Shown here: one piece after another, positions 35,314 through 49,200 of the stretch
How positions within the stretch are numbered: the stretch's first letter is position 1
Layout of the letters: each line of letters begins with the position of its first letter
Source: Cryptomeria japonica
Lineage: Eukaryota > Streptophyta > Pinopsida > Cupressales > Cupressaceae
NCBI RefSeq assembly: GCF_030272615.1
Contig: NC_081407.1
Location: 375,267,018 to 375,327,017, forward strand
Reading direction: 5' to 3'
DNA: 60,000 nt
Notes under the pieces: model-generated
Told to the model about the DNA's origin: nothing
Databases searched by the model: none
The model's input: the letters and a program-made list of their open reading frames with translations, nothing else
Made by a program: the position numbers and the translations under genes

Positions 35314-36102
35314 TATAAATATATATGTCCTTGTTCTTTGCTAGAAAAAACCCATATCAATTCATAGCAATACATTGCAAGTTAATCTCAATCTTTTCTT
35401 CTAGATCTCATTTGTTGTTCATTACTTAGTTGCAACATTTTATTTTGTGTGGTTGGTTATTGCTTGATTGTGAATCTTGGCCAGCTTCATCATGGGTATC
35501 TAATTTCTTGAAATTGTTATCAAATTTGGTCCAAGCTAATGGCCTTCCCATTCAGAGGATTAAGTAATCAAGTGAGATCGAATATAAATCTTCTCACAAC
35601 ATTGATTGTGAATTTGATATCATTTCAGCATAAAAAATTCTCAAAATTTTTAGAAGTTGCCTCCATTCAATCTGTTTTCTATTGTGGTGATATTCGTCCT
35701 CTTTTGTTTGTTAGTTGCAATAGTATTCATGCCTACATTGACTAGAAAGAGTGATATATCAACTAGTATGAGACTATTGGCAATGATATCCTTCCTATCC
35801 AAGTCAATAATGATATATTCATGAGTGATATTCTCTTACCTAGTTCATGACTATGGTACAATTTGGGTGGCGATCTAAATTAAAATTTTTGTGATACTAA
35901 TATTATTGTAGTCTGTGGAGCAATCATTTTTGGGGTAGTGCTATATTAGTCTTGACAATAGAGTCCATTTCCTCCAACACTATTATTGGTAGTGATATTC
36001 TTCTTGCAGTCATACATTTCTATTATGGAGAGACATACTTTTTTTCTCAACCATATATTCAACTAGGTAGAGATTTAACTTCCCACCGTACAACCTATTA
36101 AT
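35314..36102. other. Unassigned DNA
   Basis: No gene or 3' LTR of the preceding copia recognised. The open frame 35539-35745 has no known domain. Confidence 0.45.
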
Positions 36103-37337
36103 TGTTAGACAGTTCTGATAGTAGAAGAAAACTAAGGAGTGCGGGGGGGGGGGGGGGTGAATCAATTTTCTCACAAGTATAATAGTTAATGCAGATTATA
36201 AACTTTATACCAGAGCACAAAGAAACCAAAACAGTGAAAGATGAATCATGAAATAACAGTACACACAACACCAATATTTTGACGTGGAAAACCTAGTAAA
36301 GGGAAAAACCACGGTGGGAAACCTTACTCATAATCAAATAATACTTCTGCAATAGTATGTGAAATAATTACAATGGGGATCACACTTGCAATTAGGCCAA
36401 CTACATAGAGCACACTACTCATCACAAAAAGAAGTCTCACTGACTTACAAACACATCAGACTCTAATCCAGAGAGAATGAACTGTGGAAGTAGCATCTCC
36501 TAATGCTTGATATAGTTTTGGTTAAGCACATATGTCTGCCCTGTAACACCAAATCCTTCATAGCCTTCTGCTGAAGGATATATCATTATTCACACATAAA
36601 ACTTTCTCTGATAATGCAAGCATAACCATTGACACTGAGATTACATGAATAAGTCACCTATAAATATAGATCATCAACCTTAATGATAAGGTTGGCTAAA
36701 CCATAAACCCATAAACCCATAATTACAAAAATTACATCACATGATATTATTGAACCAATATTATAATTTATATTACATAGAATGGACCAAATTAAAATTC
36801 CCAAACAATTACATCTATCGAAAATCACACAAAGACCAATCTCCAACACATTTCACCAACTGGTAGAAACCCTTAGTGCAATATCATAGAACAATCAATC
36901 AGATCCAAATAAGACCACCAAATCAACACACTAGAGAATGCAAAGCCACCAAATAACTAGAAAATGATGAAGAACGCCTTCAACATGTTAGAAACCATTT
37001 CCATAAGCAAGACCAAAATCTCTTAACCAAATCATCAAGTATCACCAACCGGTAAAGCTAACTGGTACCAAGAAATATCAACCGGGAACATAAGCGATAG
37101 CTTTCAGAGCACCAAAACATGAATCAATAGAATATGACAAGAATATAACCATCCTAAATAACCATCCAAAACCGAATCCAAGGATCTGATCATACCTCAT
37201 TAGAATCACAGCCAAAACCAAGACAAACACCAAGTCTAACTGGGATAGGTCCATCCAGAATAGCATTACCATATCCAGCCATGATACAATGTTTACATCA
37301 ATGATGACACTTAACGAAATCAAGCATATTGCCAACA
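36103..37337 (-). repeat. Copia 3' LTR
   Basis: On the + strand it begins TGTTAGACAG and ends GCCAACA, next to the polypurine tract. It carries a run of 15 G (36143-36157) where the other LTR has seven. The CGGTGGGAAACC and GACGTGGAAAACC segments near 36280-36330 mark the U5 side. Confidence 0.9.
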
Positions 37338-37354
37338 ATCTCCCCCTTTGGCAT
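37338..37354 (-). promoter_or_regulatory. Copia polypurine tract
   Basis: On the - strand ATGCCAAAGGGGGAGAT directly abuts the 3' LTR; it primes plus-strand synthesis. The same word family recurs at 18733-18748 and at 59217-59233. Confidence 0.85.
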
Positions 37355-37655
37355 TGATGGCAACACTTAATGTGAAAATCATCTGAGTGCCAAGGAATGC
37401 CAAAAATCTCCCAAAGACTGATCTGAAATATATCTCCCCCTTTGATTAATTGATTTTCACATGAACACCATCTCCCCCTTTGAAATCAATGACAAAGGAT
37501 GGGTACCGCCAAACAAAAATACTGAACTGAATGGCTGACTACTCCACTTGAGAAGCAACATCATCTCATCAACCCGGATCAGAAAATATGTTTGATAGGC
37601 TTACAAGATGATGCATCGTTGCATCTCTAAGTCTCTTCCAGAGGGGTGGTGATCC

Positions 37656-40260
37656 CTAGTTGATCTGAGAGATATTCAAAAGTATCTTTAGGAAATGATT
37701 TTTTATAATATCTACAATCTGTTCATTAGTAGGTACATAAACCAATCTGACTTCCTTTGCTTCAACCTTTTCTTTCAAGAAATTATACCTTATAGAAATG
37801 TGTTTTGATTGGGAGTGAAATACCACATTCTTTGACATATCAATAACATCAGTATTATCACAGTGAATGATAATAGGCTCATCATAACTTACCCTTATAT
37901 CCTTTAACATTTGTTTCATCCATAAAAATCTGAGTACAGTTAGTTGCAGCAACGACATATTCAGTTTCAACAATAGATAATGAAGTGCATGATTGTTTCT
38001 TTCTAACCCATGAAACAAATTTCTTCCCAAGAAAGAATACACCACCTGTAGTGCACTCTCGGTCATCCACATCTCCTACCCAATTAGAATCTGTATAGGC
38101 ACATAGTCTGAAATCATCATCCTTTGGATACCATAACCCATAATCTATTGTACCTGTCAAATATCTAAATATTATTTTAACAACAATATCATGAGTTCCT
38201 CTAGGATCTGATTGAAATATAGAAGCAATACAAACAACATTCACTATATCAAGTCTAGTCTGAGTTAAGTATAGTAGTCCACCAATCATTGATTTGTATC
38301 TACTTGGATTTACTCTAGGAGATTCATCATGCTTTGACAATTTGCAATTGGTTATCATAGGAGTACTGACAGGTGTAGAATTTTCAAGTTCTAATTTATT
38401 AAGCAATTCCTTCACATACTTAGTTTGACAAATAAAAATTCCTTTATCAATCTGAGTAATCTATAAACCTAAGAAAAAATTCATCTATCCAATCATAGAC
38501 ATTTCAAATTCATTTTCATATCATCAACAAGTTTCATGCATAGATTTTCTTCTCCTCCAAAAATGATACCATCAACAAAAAATTCAATGATCAGTATGTC
38601 ATCATGCTCAATATTATAATATAAGTTACTATGAGCATTACCTTTGTTAAAACTGAGCTTATAAATATATTTATCTAATCTAGCATACCATGCTCAAGGG
38701 GCTTGTTTCAATGCATATAAAGCTTTTTTCAATCTAGAAACCATGTCTGTATCTTCTGATAAAGAAGATCCATCACGCTACTCAATGTAGACTTCTTCTT
38801 CGAGATCTCCACTCAAAAATGCACATTTGACATCCATCTGATATACCTTGTAGTTCTTGTGTGCAACATAGGCAAGAAATAGTCTTACTGCTTCAATTTT
38901 TGCAAACCGGAGCATAAGTCTCATCATAATCAACTCCTTCTTCCTATGAGTAACCTTTGCTAATTAGTTTAGCTTTATTTCTCACAACTTGATCTTTCTC
39001 ATTTAATTTATTCCTGAAAACCCAAAAATATGCTTTGATCTTAGTAGAATAACCCAAAAATATTCCTTCATCATTTCTAGGATCAAATTTCCCTAATGCA
39101 TTTTCTCTTCTAATATAGCATTTACTTGTGAAAATTCTGAAATATCTGACAGTAGGAGTATGACTAAATCATAATTTATAAGGAGTTACCAGTATCACTA
39201 TTTATGTGTATTTTGTTGAAAGTGTACGCCGCAATATTGATAACTTCTCTCCAGTAGATATCAGGTAACTTGGCTTCCATCATCATTGTCCTTGCAACAT
39301 CCAAGATAGTTATGTTCTTCCTTTCCACTATTTTATTCTATTGTGGGGTTCTATGTGTAGAAAATTATCTTTTGATCTCATTCTTTTCACAAAAGTTGTT
39401 GAACTCACCAGATGTAAACTCACTGCCTTGATTTGATCTTAAACATTTTATCTTCAATCATGTTTCTGTCTCAACCATAGCTTTGAATTTTTTTGAATTT
39501 CTAAAGAGCTTATGATTTTTCTCTGAAAAATGTAACCCATATCATTCTAGAATAGTCATCAATAAGAAACATAAAGTATCTATCACCTTGAAAACTTTTA
39601 GTCCTTTCTGGTCCACACATATTAGTATGAATAAGATTAATAATTTCATTATATCTATCATGTACGCTTCTAAAAGAATTTCTAACTTGCTTACCCATTT
39701 GACATTCTCTACATACCGGATTATGAGGTTTAAAAATATTGGGCAAATATCTGAGAGCTTGTATAGAACTGATCTTCACTATGCAATCAAAATTTACATG
39801 ACACATCCTCTTATGCCATAACCAAATCTCATCAATCTGAGCAATCAATCAAGCCTTATCAACGGAGTTCAAATAAAACATATTTCCTTTGGTCTGAGTT
39901 CCAGATGCAATCTCCAATCCAGATCTATTGATAATCTTGCATTTTCCTTCTTTAAATTGCAAATGAAATTCTCTATCCACCATCTGACATACACTCAAAA
40001 TATTATGCTTCAATCCATCAACATAATAAATATTATTAGTATTAGTCTTACCATCCAAGGATATTGTTCGTTTGCCTTTGATCCCGATTGCCTTGTTGTC
40101 TCCAAATCTGACTAGTCCACCATCAAATTCTTGCACAGTTAATAATTTCTTCTTGTCACCGGTTATTTCTAAGCAACCACTGACTATAACCCATTCATCC
40201 TTCTCTTCAATTTTAGCAGCTAAAGCCTTCTCCTCAGTATGATTTGTATCAATGACAAGT
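37656..40260 (-). pseudogene. Copia pol (protease, integrase, RT, RNase H), inactivated
   Basis: Order on the - strand: protease (WVIVSGC, near 40180; the family norm is DSG), GAG-pre-integrase (LWHKRMCHVNFDCIVK, CRECQMGKQ; 39848-39690), integrase core (LIHTNMCGP near 39620, LRSNQGSEFTS near 39430, then KIVERKNITILDVARTMM), RT (FFVDGIIFGG near 38570 where YVDD is usual; SRYKSMIGGLLYLTQTRLDI), RNase H (LCAYTDSNWVGDVDDRECTT, CTSLSIVETEYVVAATNCTQ, then SKHISIRYNFLKEKVEAKEV). The protease aspartate, both leading integrase aspartates and the second RT aspartate are replaced. Many in-frame stops and small shifts are also present. RNase H looks the best preserved part. Confidence 0.9.
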
Positions 40261-40399
40261 TCCGGAGAATCATCCTTGATAGCAATAAAGACCTAATCTT
40301 TACCAAAGCTTCCATTACCGGATCCACTTATAGGTTCATCATCATCATCATCACCAACATAGTAACATGATTCATCCTTATTCCTTCTAAATCTAGGTC

Positions 40400-41347
40400 T
40401 TCTCTGATATTCTAGATTAGGCTTATAATTCCTCATAAATATTTCATGATTCCTAGCAGCTCTTTCAGGACATCTAGAAGCAAAATGACCAATCTAATTG
40501 CATGAAAAACATTTAAAAGGTACTTTTCCTTCATACTTACTTCCAATCGGTCTTTTAGGGATTCTTCTAGCAATTAGGGCTTCCAACTCTTCAAGTTATT
40601 TATCTTCTCTCTCAATGTCTTCCAAATCTTTGCTATATAAATCTTTCCAATCTATCTTCTGCTTATAGGAGGCAGATGCTTTAAATGCAGTTTCTATCTT
40701 AGTAGCACTCTGATCTCCAAGTTCCTCAAGCTCAAAAGCAATCAATTTCCCAAGTAGTTTATCTTTGGTAACAGGGGTACTTAACATTGTCCGGAGTTCA
40801 TTAATTGTAGTAGCCTTCATCTTGTAAGCGGGAGGCAGAACTCTTAGAATCTTTGACACAATGTCATCCTCATTAACTGATCCACTGTAGCATTTGATTC
40901 CCATGATAATATAATTCACTCTATCCATGAAAGAACTTATCTTCATATCTTTTTCCATCTTTAAAGTTTCATATCTCACTCAGAAACCGTCAAGTTTTTC
41001 AATCTTTACTACTTAGTCACCTTCATAAAGAGTTTCAAGCTTAAACCAGATCTGCTTTGCATTCTCCAACTCTATGATATTCAATAGCTTCTAATCAAAT
41101 AGCGCACTTAATAATGCTTCTTTTTCTCTGACATCATTTCAGATCTCTTCTGTTCATCAGTAGGTGCCAGTGTTGTAGAGTTAAGATCATGAGGTATATA
41201 CACTTTCTCCACTATCTCCCAAACTTCAGCTCTAAGGCATCTTAGGTGAATTTTCATTCACTCCTTCCATATTTTGTAATTTGTACCATCAAATATGGGA
41301 CTCTCCTTCTGACAGGGATTAAATGTAGAGCTTGATGTTTATGCCAT
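40400..41347 (-). pseudogene. Copia gag, broken
   Basis: Gag packages the element RNA. The ATG at 41347 opens a reading whose third codon is a stop; FDGTNYKIWKE (about 41290) is the usual copia gag start. The UBN2-type core is open at 40979-40596 (FMDRVNYIIMGIKCYSGSVN, KILRVLPPAYK). A zinc knuckle follows near 40540-40480 (CFSCN, stop, IGHFASRC), keeping C-x2-C-x4-H-x4-C spacing with a stop inside. Several stops lie between 41345 and 40980. Confidence 0.85.
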
Positions 41348-41384
41348 AAGATCTCCTCAAACAGTTAAGATTTTGCAGAGAGGT

Positions 41385-41400
41385 CCAGGCTTTTATACCA
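41385..41400 (-). promoter_or_regulatory. Copia primer-binding site
   Basis: On the - strand TGGTATAAAAGCCTGG lies two bases inside the 5' LTR end; compare TGGTATCAGAGCC of the class. Confidence 0.8.
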
Positions 41401-41402
41401 AT

Positions 41403-42608
41403 TGTTAGATAGTTATGATACCGGGAGAAAACCAAGAGGGGGGGATGAATTATTTTTCTCACAAGTATAGCAATTAATGCAGATTATAAACTTTATACCA
41501 GAGCACAAAAAACCAACACAAATGAAAGATAAAGCATGAAAGCACACTACACACAACATCATTATTTTGATGTGGAAAACCTGGTAATGGGAAAAACCAT
41601 GGTGGGAAACCTTACCCATAATGAGATAATACTTCTATAGTAGTATGTAAAATAATTACAATGGGGATTGCACTTACAATTAGACCAACCGCCTAAAGCA
41701 CACTTCTCATCACAAAAGGAAGCCTCACTGATTTACAAACACATTGGACTACAATCTGAAAAGATTGAACTGTGGAAGTAGCATCTCCTAATGATTGATA
41801 CAGTTCTCATTAAGCATAGATGTTTGCCCCGTAACACCAAATCCTTCACAACCTTCTGCTGAATGATATATCACTGTTCGCACATAAACCTTTCTCTGAT
41901 AATGTAGACATAACCATCAACATTGAGATTACATGAATAAGTCACCTATAAATATAGATCATCAACCTTAATGATAAGTTTAGCTAAACCCTAAACCCAT
42001 AAACCCATAATTACAAAAATTACATCACATGATACCACTGGACCAATATTATAATTTATATTACATAGTATGGACCTAATTCAAATTCTCAAACAATTAC
42101 ATTCATCGAAAATCACACAAAGACCAGTCTCCAACACATTTCACCAACCAGTAGAAACCCTTAGTGCAATATCACAAAATAATCAATCGGATCCAAATAA
42201 GACTACCAAATCAGCACACTAGCCAATACAAAGCCACCAAACAATTAGAACATGATCAATAACACCTTCAGCATGTTAGAAACCATTTCCATAAACCGGA
42301 CCAAAATGTCTTAACCAGATCATCAAGTATCGCCAATCGATAAAGCTAACCGGTACAAAGAAATATCAACCGGGAACATAAGTGATAGCTTCCGGAGCAC
42401 CAAATCATGAATCAATGGAATATGAAAAGTATCTAACCATCCTAAATAACCATCCAAAACCGAATCCAAGGATCTAATCATACCGGATTAGAATCACAGT
42501 CAAAACCAAGACAAACACCAAGTCTAACCAGGATAGCAGGACCATATCCAATTGGGATAATGTTGACATCAATGACAACACTTAACCAAATCTATCATAT
42601 TGCCAATA
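41403..42608 (-). repeat. Copia 5' LTR
   Basis: On the + strand it begins TGTTAGATAG and ends TGCCAATA, where the other LTR has GCCAACA. About 1206 bases. Confidence 0.9.
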
Positions 42609-42949
42609 ATCTCCCGATTACACAAGATGTGACCTACATTAGATATAGTTTTTGGAAACAAAATTGATGATTGGACTAAGATATTTTCCTTTAAGGCTGC
42701 AAATAGTTTGAGGAATGTTTTGATGATAGATAATTCATCAAAATTAATGAATTTCAATGTTATTCAATCATCATCAACCACCTCCCACTGGTTGAGCTTG
42801 TCCAGTTTAAGTTCTTTATTCAAGCTTAATAAGATATTTTTCTTCTAAATGTCCATTCACTTGGTAAAATTGTAATGCCCAAATTTTACATACTTAATGG
42901 ACATTACAGAACCTATTATTCCCACTCAATCTTATGTTTTTTGCAATAA
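42609..42949. other. Unassigned DNA
   Basis: Short A+T-rich stretch between the copia LTR and the tandem duplication; no gene or known repeat seen. Confidence 0.45.
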
Positions 42950-45900
42950 CTTTTTTTAAATCATAACCAAATGCATTTGTAAAACTAAAAGTTTTAGTAT
43001 CAATCAGCATGCAACCATTCCAACCAAAACTAAATGTTAAAACAATAACATAATGTTTCTTTTACTTTACATCACAACATATCTCTTTCTTATCCAATTT
43101 TTCTCTCATTCCATGATGATGTAACTACAACCTCCCTCATACATGCACCTACTAGATGTGTACATGTCTAGAAGCTCAACGCAAACTCAAAGGATATTTA
43201 GGTACGTGATCATCATGATAAATTATAACCTTACTTTACCTAGATCAATCATATAGTAATAACATACTAAATCTACATAGATGACCAAGGTATCCATAAG
43301 ATTCAAGAAGGAGAGGCACATTTAATAAAAAAATCAAGAGGAAAATACCTAAGGACCAAACCTAGTGTCTCAGGGGCTCATCACAGATGGCCTTACCTAC
43401 GTGAAATCATAGAGACTTCGTAGTTCATAGAACAATTTATAACCATCTCTTGTGAAGTTACAAAAGTGGGTATGCAACCCTTTCTAGGGCACAATTCCCC
43501 AGACAATTTTATCATCAACTGCCACCCACTTAGGTGAAACATGGATGAAGACTATATTTAGGATATACTATGCAATTCAACTCTTACTATATTCCTTCTA
43601 TTCTTAAAAAATAAATAAATATTTCGCATAAATTATAACATGTTAACAAGGTCTATCGTATTGATTAAAAAATAAGAACCTATAACTTTTGAAATGATGA
43701 ATGAAATCTTATAGCTACACACAATAATAAGCATAGTAATCACATGAAAAGTGATCAATTTAACTGGTAATTGAATCTTTAATACAATAATTTTAAGGAA
43801 TTGAACATAAAATTATATAACTTAGCATTATACTAAAAAAAAATCCACATATACTCAATAGTATCTAGCATCACATCTATATTCACGAATCCTTCATATT
43901 TGTTCCCTTTATAACTCATTATATAGTTGAGAGAAGTCTATAAAATTCTATATACAACTAGCTTGATATCAAGGGAACAAATTTTTTTTTAAAGATAAAT
44001 CTTATCGCTAATCTCAACTAATTGTACTAGATATAGATTCTAAAATTGATGCATTTGGCAATTAATGTCAAGTACTAAATCTTAAATTAAACATCTCGCA
44101 AAAGTAAGTAAATCGAGTAAGTGATATTATAATTTATTGGTTACCCTGATACTTCATAGGACATCATGAGTTACAAGTGTCCTCAATTCAATATTTTTCT
44201 ATGTGTGTAAAGGTGGGAGGATAATGCATACATAAAATCTCTTAAAATTTTAAGAAGCCCCTTCAACCTAATGGTTATAGAATTTGTATAATGATGAGAT
44301 GCTCCACAATATTTGCAATCAAATAAAATAATGATATAGGCTCACTTGGTTAGAACACATTATATGATGAGAGAATGAGAAAGGTAATTTTCTTAAATTT
44401 CAATCCACCTTGTGAGTTATGGATGAGCATACTTAAAATGTGGTCCTTGATTAAGTTTACATTGGCTCTTTTATATATACAAGTTGTTAGGCTTCCTTGT
44501 GTTTTTTTTTTTCAATATCTAATTTTTAATATTCTCACACTCAAGAGTTACCAATTATAGGTTTATTCCACAATAATGATAATCTTCAATTCTTTCATCT
44601 TTTGTGAAGATTAAATTCCTATTGAATTTAATCAAATGTTAAGACCCACTCAAATCTTCAAGACATATTATCTTATATAGTAACTAATACATAGGCATTA
44701 AAAGTGCCAATTACATATATTGAAAAGGATAATATTTATAATTTTTAAAGGAAAGTTCAATTTTATTGGCAAAAGACATTAATTCTACTAATTACATTAT
44801 TATTATTTTATCACAAGAAGATTAAATTTCTAATTTTTAAGAGATATGTAAAACCTTAAGAGATTAACATTCTAACTAAATCAATCTTTGAGATTTGAGA
44901 TACCTTCATTGATAGAAACTTTAATAATATTAATTTAATAAATAACTATGATCTATATTATTGGAGGCGATGAACAATAGTGGTGATCATTTGGAGAAAA
45001 TTATTTCCATGATGGCCGATTATAGAACAAGAACCATCACCAGTATATCTCTGGTCCTTGCACTAGAACCAGGAGCCAGAGCCAGGACCAGGGAACCTCC
45101 AGATTCATCATTGAGGATTTGGAGAAAATTAACAAGAGGATTTTTCAAAAAAATATTGAATTGGTGCACTCTCTCAATCGGGTACTTTGCCCTATTTTTT
45201 GGTGTTGTTGTTTTTGGTTTTTTGGCTCTTGGTTTGTGTGAGGTTTGTCCCATGTTTTGCTTAGGTTTATTTTCAGATTGGCTCCTGGCCTTGGTCTATA
45301 ATACTTTGGGTTTCAGGTCCCTATTAAATATGTTTATCTTTATCAAAAACTATAATCTATATTATTAGGAAAAGGTTTATTTCATTTAAAGAGATAAAGT
45401 TTAATTCAAATGACTAAAGTAAATATAACCATGTTTGAGCACTTCCTTACTATTGAAAACTATTAGTATTTATCCAATAGATAAATGTTATTTAAATTGT
45501 ACAATAATAGAAACCTTCGAATTATTCATTAACTCTGAAAATTTAGTTTAAAAATCTTCAAAAAGATAAACTGTATAGTTTTTATTTTATTTTTTTCTTT
45601 CTTTCTTTTAAACTTTTAAAAACTAAGATATCTAATTTATAAAATCCCTATTTAATAGTTTAATTCAAAAATCACATTGACCCCAAAGCAAGTAAATCCA
45701 TTGAAATGTGTGGCATTTACTCAATCTTTTTTTGTATAGATTACGCAGGAATGATTGTTAATTTATTTTTTTGTTTTTAACAAACAAATCCAGATATACT
45801 TCCAAAGACTTTGAATGCTTCCATTTGTTTTTCAATAGCAACTCCACTAATCAGTAGAGAAGAAAATTAGTTCAATATTTTTGAACTATTTTCATTTAAA

Positions 45901-46195
45901 TGAAAATAGCCTAAGAAGGACTGTATTTTTGGTTTGTCTCAATTTAATAGAATTATGCATGAAATATTTTCTTGTAGCATTGTTCTTAATATTTATTATT
46001 TTCTTTTTCTTCAGCATTACTATCCCTGTTTGTTTGGTTTTGCGTTTTAAATTTATCCCATTTGTTTTTCTAATACCAGAGGCTAATTTTGCACAAAATC
46101 TATTGATATTGAATAGAAGAATTTGTTTGGGCTTGGCTTCCTCACATACGGTCAATAGTAAAAGGTGGGCAGTCTAGATATGATGAACTATAGTT
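42950..46195 (+). repeat. ~3.26-kb tandem duplication, unit 1
   Basis: Begins at a T-run followed by AAATCATAACCAAATGCATT and runs to GGTCAATAGTAAAAGG...GAACTATA. Unit 2 follows directly and matches over its whole length with scattered substitutions and small indels, a few percent by eye. The interior is A+T-rich noncoding DNA apart from a family-B-like tail (44961-45368). No LTR termini, TIRs or transposase were recognised. Confidence 0.85.
44961..45368 (+). other. Open frame related to the family B tail, unit 1
   Basis: 135 codons. The end has the same hydrophobic-then-LGFRSL layout as the family B tail at 27693-27415, and nearby the frame has an Ala/Arg/Thr-rich hexamer-repeat stretch (CCAGAG/CCAGGA). 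Its counterpart in unit 2 is disrupted by a ~70-base difference and stops. I treat it as a retroposon remnant, not a gene. Confidence 0.4.
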
Positions 46196-46212
46196 ACATA
46201 GGGACACCAATT

Positions 46213-49200
46213 TTTTTAAATCATAACCAAATGCATTTGTAAAACTAAGAGTTTTAGTATCAATCAACATGTAACCTTTCCAACCAAAAATAAATGTTAA
46301 AACAATAACATAATGTTTCTTTTACTTTACATCACAACGTACCTCTTTCTTATCCAATTTTTGCTCACATTCCATCATGATGTAACTACAACCTCCCTCA
46401 TACATGTGCCTGCTAGATGTGTACATGTCTAGAAGCTCAACACAAACTCAAATGATATTTAGATACGTGATCATCATGATAATTTATAACCTTACTTTAC
46501 CTAGATCAATCATAAAGTAATAACATACTAAATCTACATAGACTACCAAGGTATCCATAAGATTCAAGAAGGAGAGGCACATTTAATCAAAAAATAAAGA
46601 GGAAAAGACCTAAGAACCAAACCTAGTGTCTTGGGGGCTCATCACAGATGGCCTTGCCTACGTGGAATCACAGAGACTTCTTAGTTCATAAAATAATTTA
46701 TAACCATCTCTTGTGAAGTTACAAAAGCATGCAACCCTTTCTAGGGCTCAATTCCCTAGACAATTTTCTCTTCAGCTGCCACCCACTTAGGTGAAATGGG
46801 GATGAAGACTATATTTAGGATATACTATGCAATTCAACTCTTACTATATTCCTTATATTCTTAAAAAATAAATAAATATTCCACATAAATTATAACATGT
46901 TAACAAGGTCTATCATATTGATTAAAACATAAGAACCTATAACTTTTGAAATGATGAATGAAATCTCATAGCTACACACAATAATAAGCATAGTAATCAC
47001 ATGAAACGTGATCAATTTAACTGGTAATTGAATCTTTAATACAATAATTTTAAGGAATTGAACATAAAATTATATAACTTAGCATTCTACTAAAAAAAAT
47101 CCACATATATTCAATAGTATCTAGCATCATGTTTATATTCATGAATCCTTCATATTTGTTCCCTTTATAACTCATTATGTAGTTGAGAGAAGTCTATAAA
47201 ATTCTATATATAACTAGCTTGATATCAAGGGAACATTTTTTTTTAAAGATAAATCTTATCGCTAATCTCAACTAAATGTACTAGATATAGATTCTAAAAT
47301 TGATGCATTTGTCAATTAATGTCATGTAGTAAATCTTAAATTAAACATCTCACAAGTGCAAGGAAATCGAGTAAGTGATATTATAATTTATTGGTTACCC
47401 TGATACCTCACAGGACACCATGAGTTACAAGTGTCCACAATTCAATATTTTTCTCTGTGTGTAAAGGTGAGAGGATAATGCATACATATAATCTCTTAAA
47501 ATTTTAAAAAGCCCCTTCAACCTAATGGTTATAGAATTGATATATTGATGAGATGCTCCACAATATTTGCAATCAAATAAAATAATGATATAGGTTCACT
47601 TGGTTAGAACACATTATATGATGAGAGAATGAGAAAGGTTATTTTCTTAAATTTCAATCCACCTTGTGAGTTATGGATGAGCATACTTAAAATGTGGTCC
47701 TTGATTAAGTTTACATTGGCTCTTTTATATATACAAGTTGTTAGGCTTCCTTGTGTTTTTTTTTCAATATCTAATTTTTAATATTCTCACACTCAAGAGT
47801 TACCAATTATAGGTTTATTCCACTATAATGATAATCTTCACTTCTTTCATCCTTTGTGAAGATTAAATTCCTATTGAATTTAATCAAATGTTAAGACCCA
47901 CTCCAATTTTCAAGACATATCATCTTATATAGTAACTAATACATAGGCATTAAAAGTGCCAATTACATATATTGAAAAGGATAATATTTATAAGTTTGAA
48001 AGGAAAGTTCAATTTTATTGGCAAAGGACATTAATTATACTAATTACATTATTACTATTTTATCACAAGAAGATTAACTTTCTTTTTTTAGAGATATGCA
48101 AAACCTTAAGAGATTAACATTCTAACTAAATCAATCTTTGAGATTTGAGATACCTTCATTGATAGAAAATTAAATAATATTAATTTAATAAATATCTATA
48201 ATCTATATTATTGGAGGCGATGAATAATTCCATGATGGCCGACTATAGAACCAGAACCATCACCAGTGACCCTTGGGACTAAAGAAGAAAAAGAATGCCT
48301 CCGAGGGTGGATAGACTGATGCTAGTGGGAAGACTAGCTCTGGTCCTTGCACTAGAACCAGCAGCCAGAGCCAGCGCCCACGGACCTCCAAATTCATCAT
48401 TGAGGATTTGGAGAAAATTAACAAGAGGATTTTTTAGAAAAATATTGAATTGGTGCACTCTCTGAGTTGAGTACTTTGCCCTATTTTTTGGCGTTGTTGT
48501 TTTTGGTTTTTTGGCTCTCGGTTTGTGTGAGGTTTGTCCCATGTTTTTCTTAGGTTTAGTTTTAGGTTGGCTCCTCACCTTGATCTATAATACTTTGGGT
48601 TTTGGGTCCTTATAAAACATGTTTATCCTTATCAAAAACTATAATCTATATTATTAGAAAAAGGTTTATTTCATCTAAAGAGATAAAGTTTAATTCAAAT
48701 GACTAAAGTAAATATAACCATGTTTGAACACTTCCTTGCTGTTGAAAATTATTAGTATTTATCGAATAGATAAATGTTATTTAAATTGTACAATAATAGA
48801 AACCTTTGAATTATTCATTAACTTTGAAATTTTAGTTTTAAAATCTTCAAAAAGATAAAGTACACTAAGCAACCCATGTGTACTGTACAGTTCTTATTTT
48901 ATTTTATTTTTCTTTCTTTCTTTTAAACTTTTTAAAACTAAGATATCTAATTTTTAAAATCCCTATTTAATTGTTTAATTCAAAAATCACATTGACCCCA
49001 AAGCAAGTAAATCCATTGAAATGTGTGGCATTTACTCAATCTTTGTTTGTATAGATTACGCAGGAATGATTGTTAATTTATTTTTATTTTTTTTAACAAA
49101 CAAATCCAGATATACTTCCAAAGACTTTGAATGCTTCCATTTGTTTTTCAATAGAACTCCACTAATCAGTAGAGAAGAAAATTAGTTCAATATTTTTGAA

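Larger units (their letters stand above)
36103..42608 (-). mobile_element. Full-length but inactive Ty1/copia retrotransposon
   Basis: Both LTRs, primer site, gag, protease, integrase, RT, RNase H and polypurine tract are present on the - strand in Ty1/copia order; length about 6.5 kb. The LTRs differ at roughly 8-10% of positions in the stretch I compared by eye, so the insertion is old. Flanking 5-mers do not match (TTAAT left, ATCTC right), so no target-site duplication is visible. Confidence 0.9.

Noticed and set aside
36143-36157. 15-G run as a functional G-quadruplex
   Set aside because: The sister LTR has only seven G at the same place; it is most likely slippage or sequencing uncertainty.
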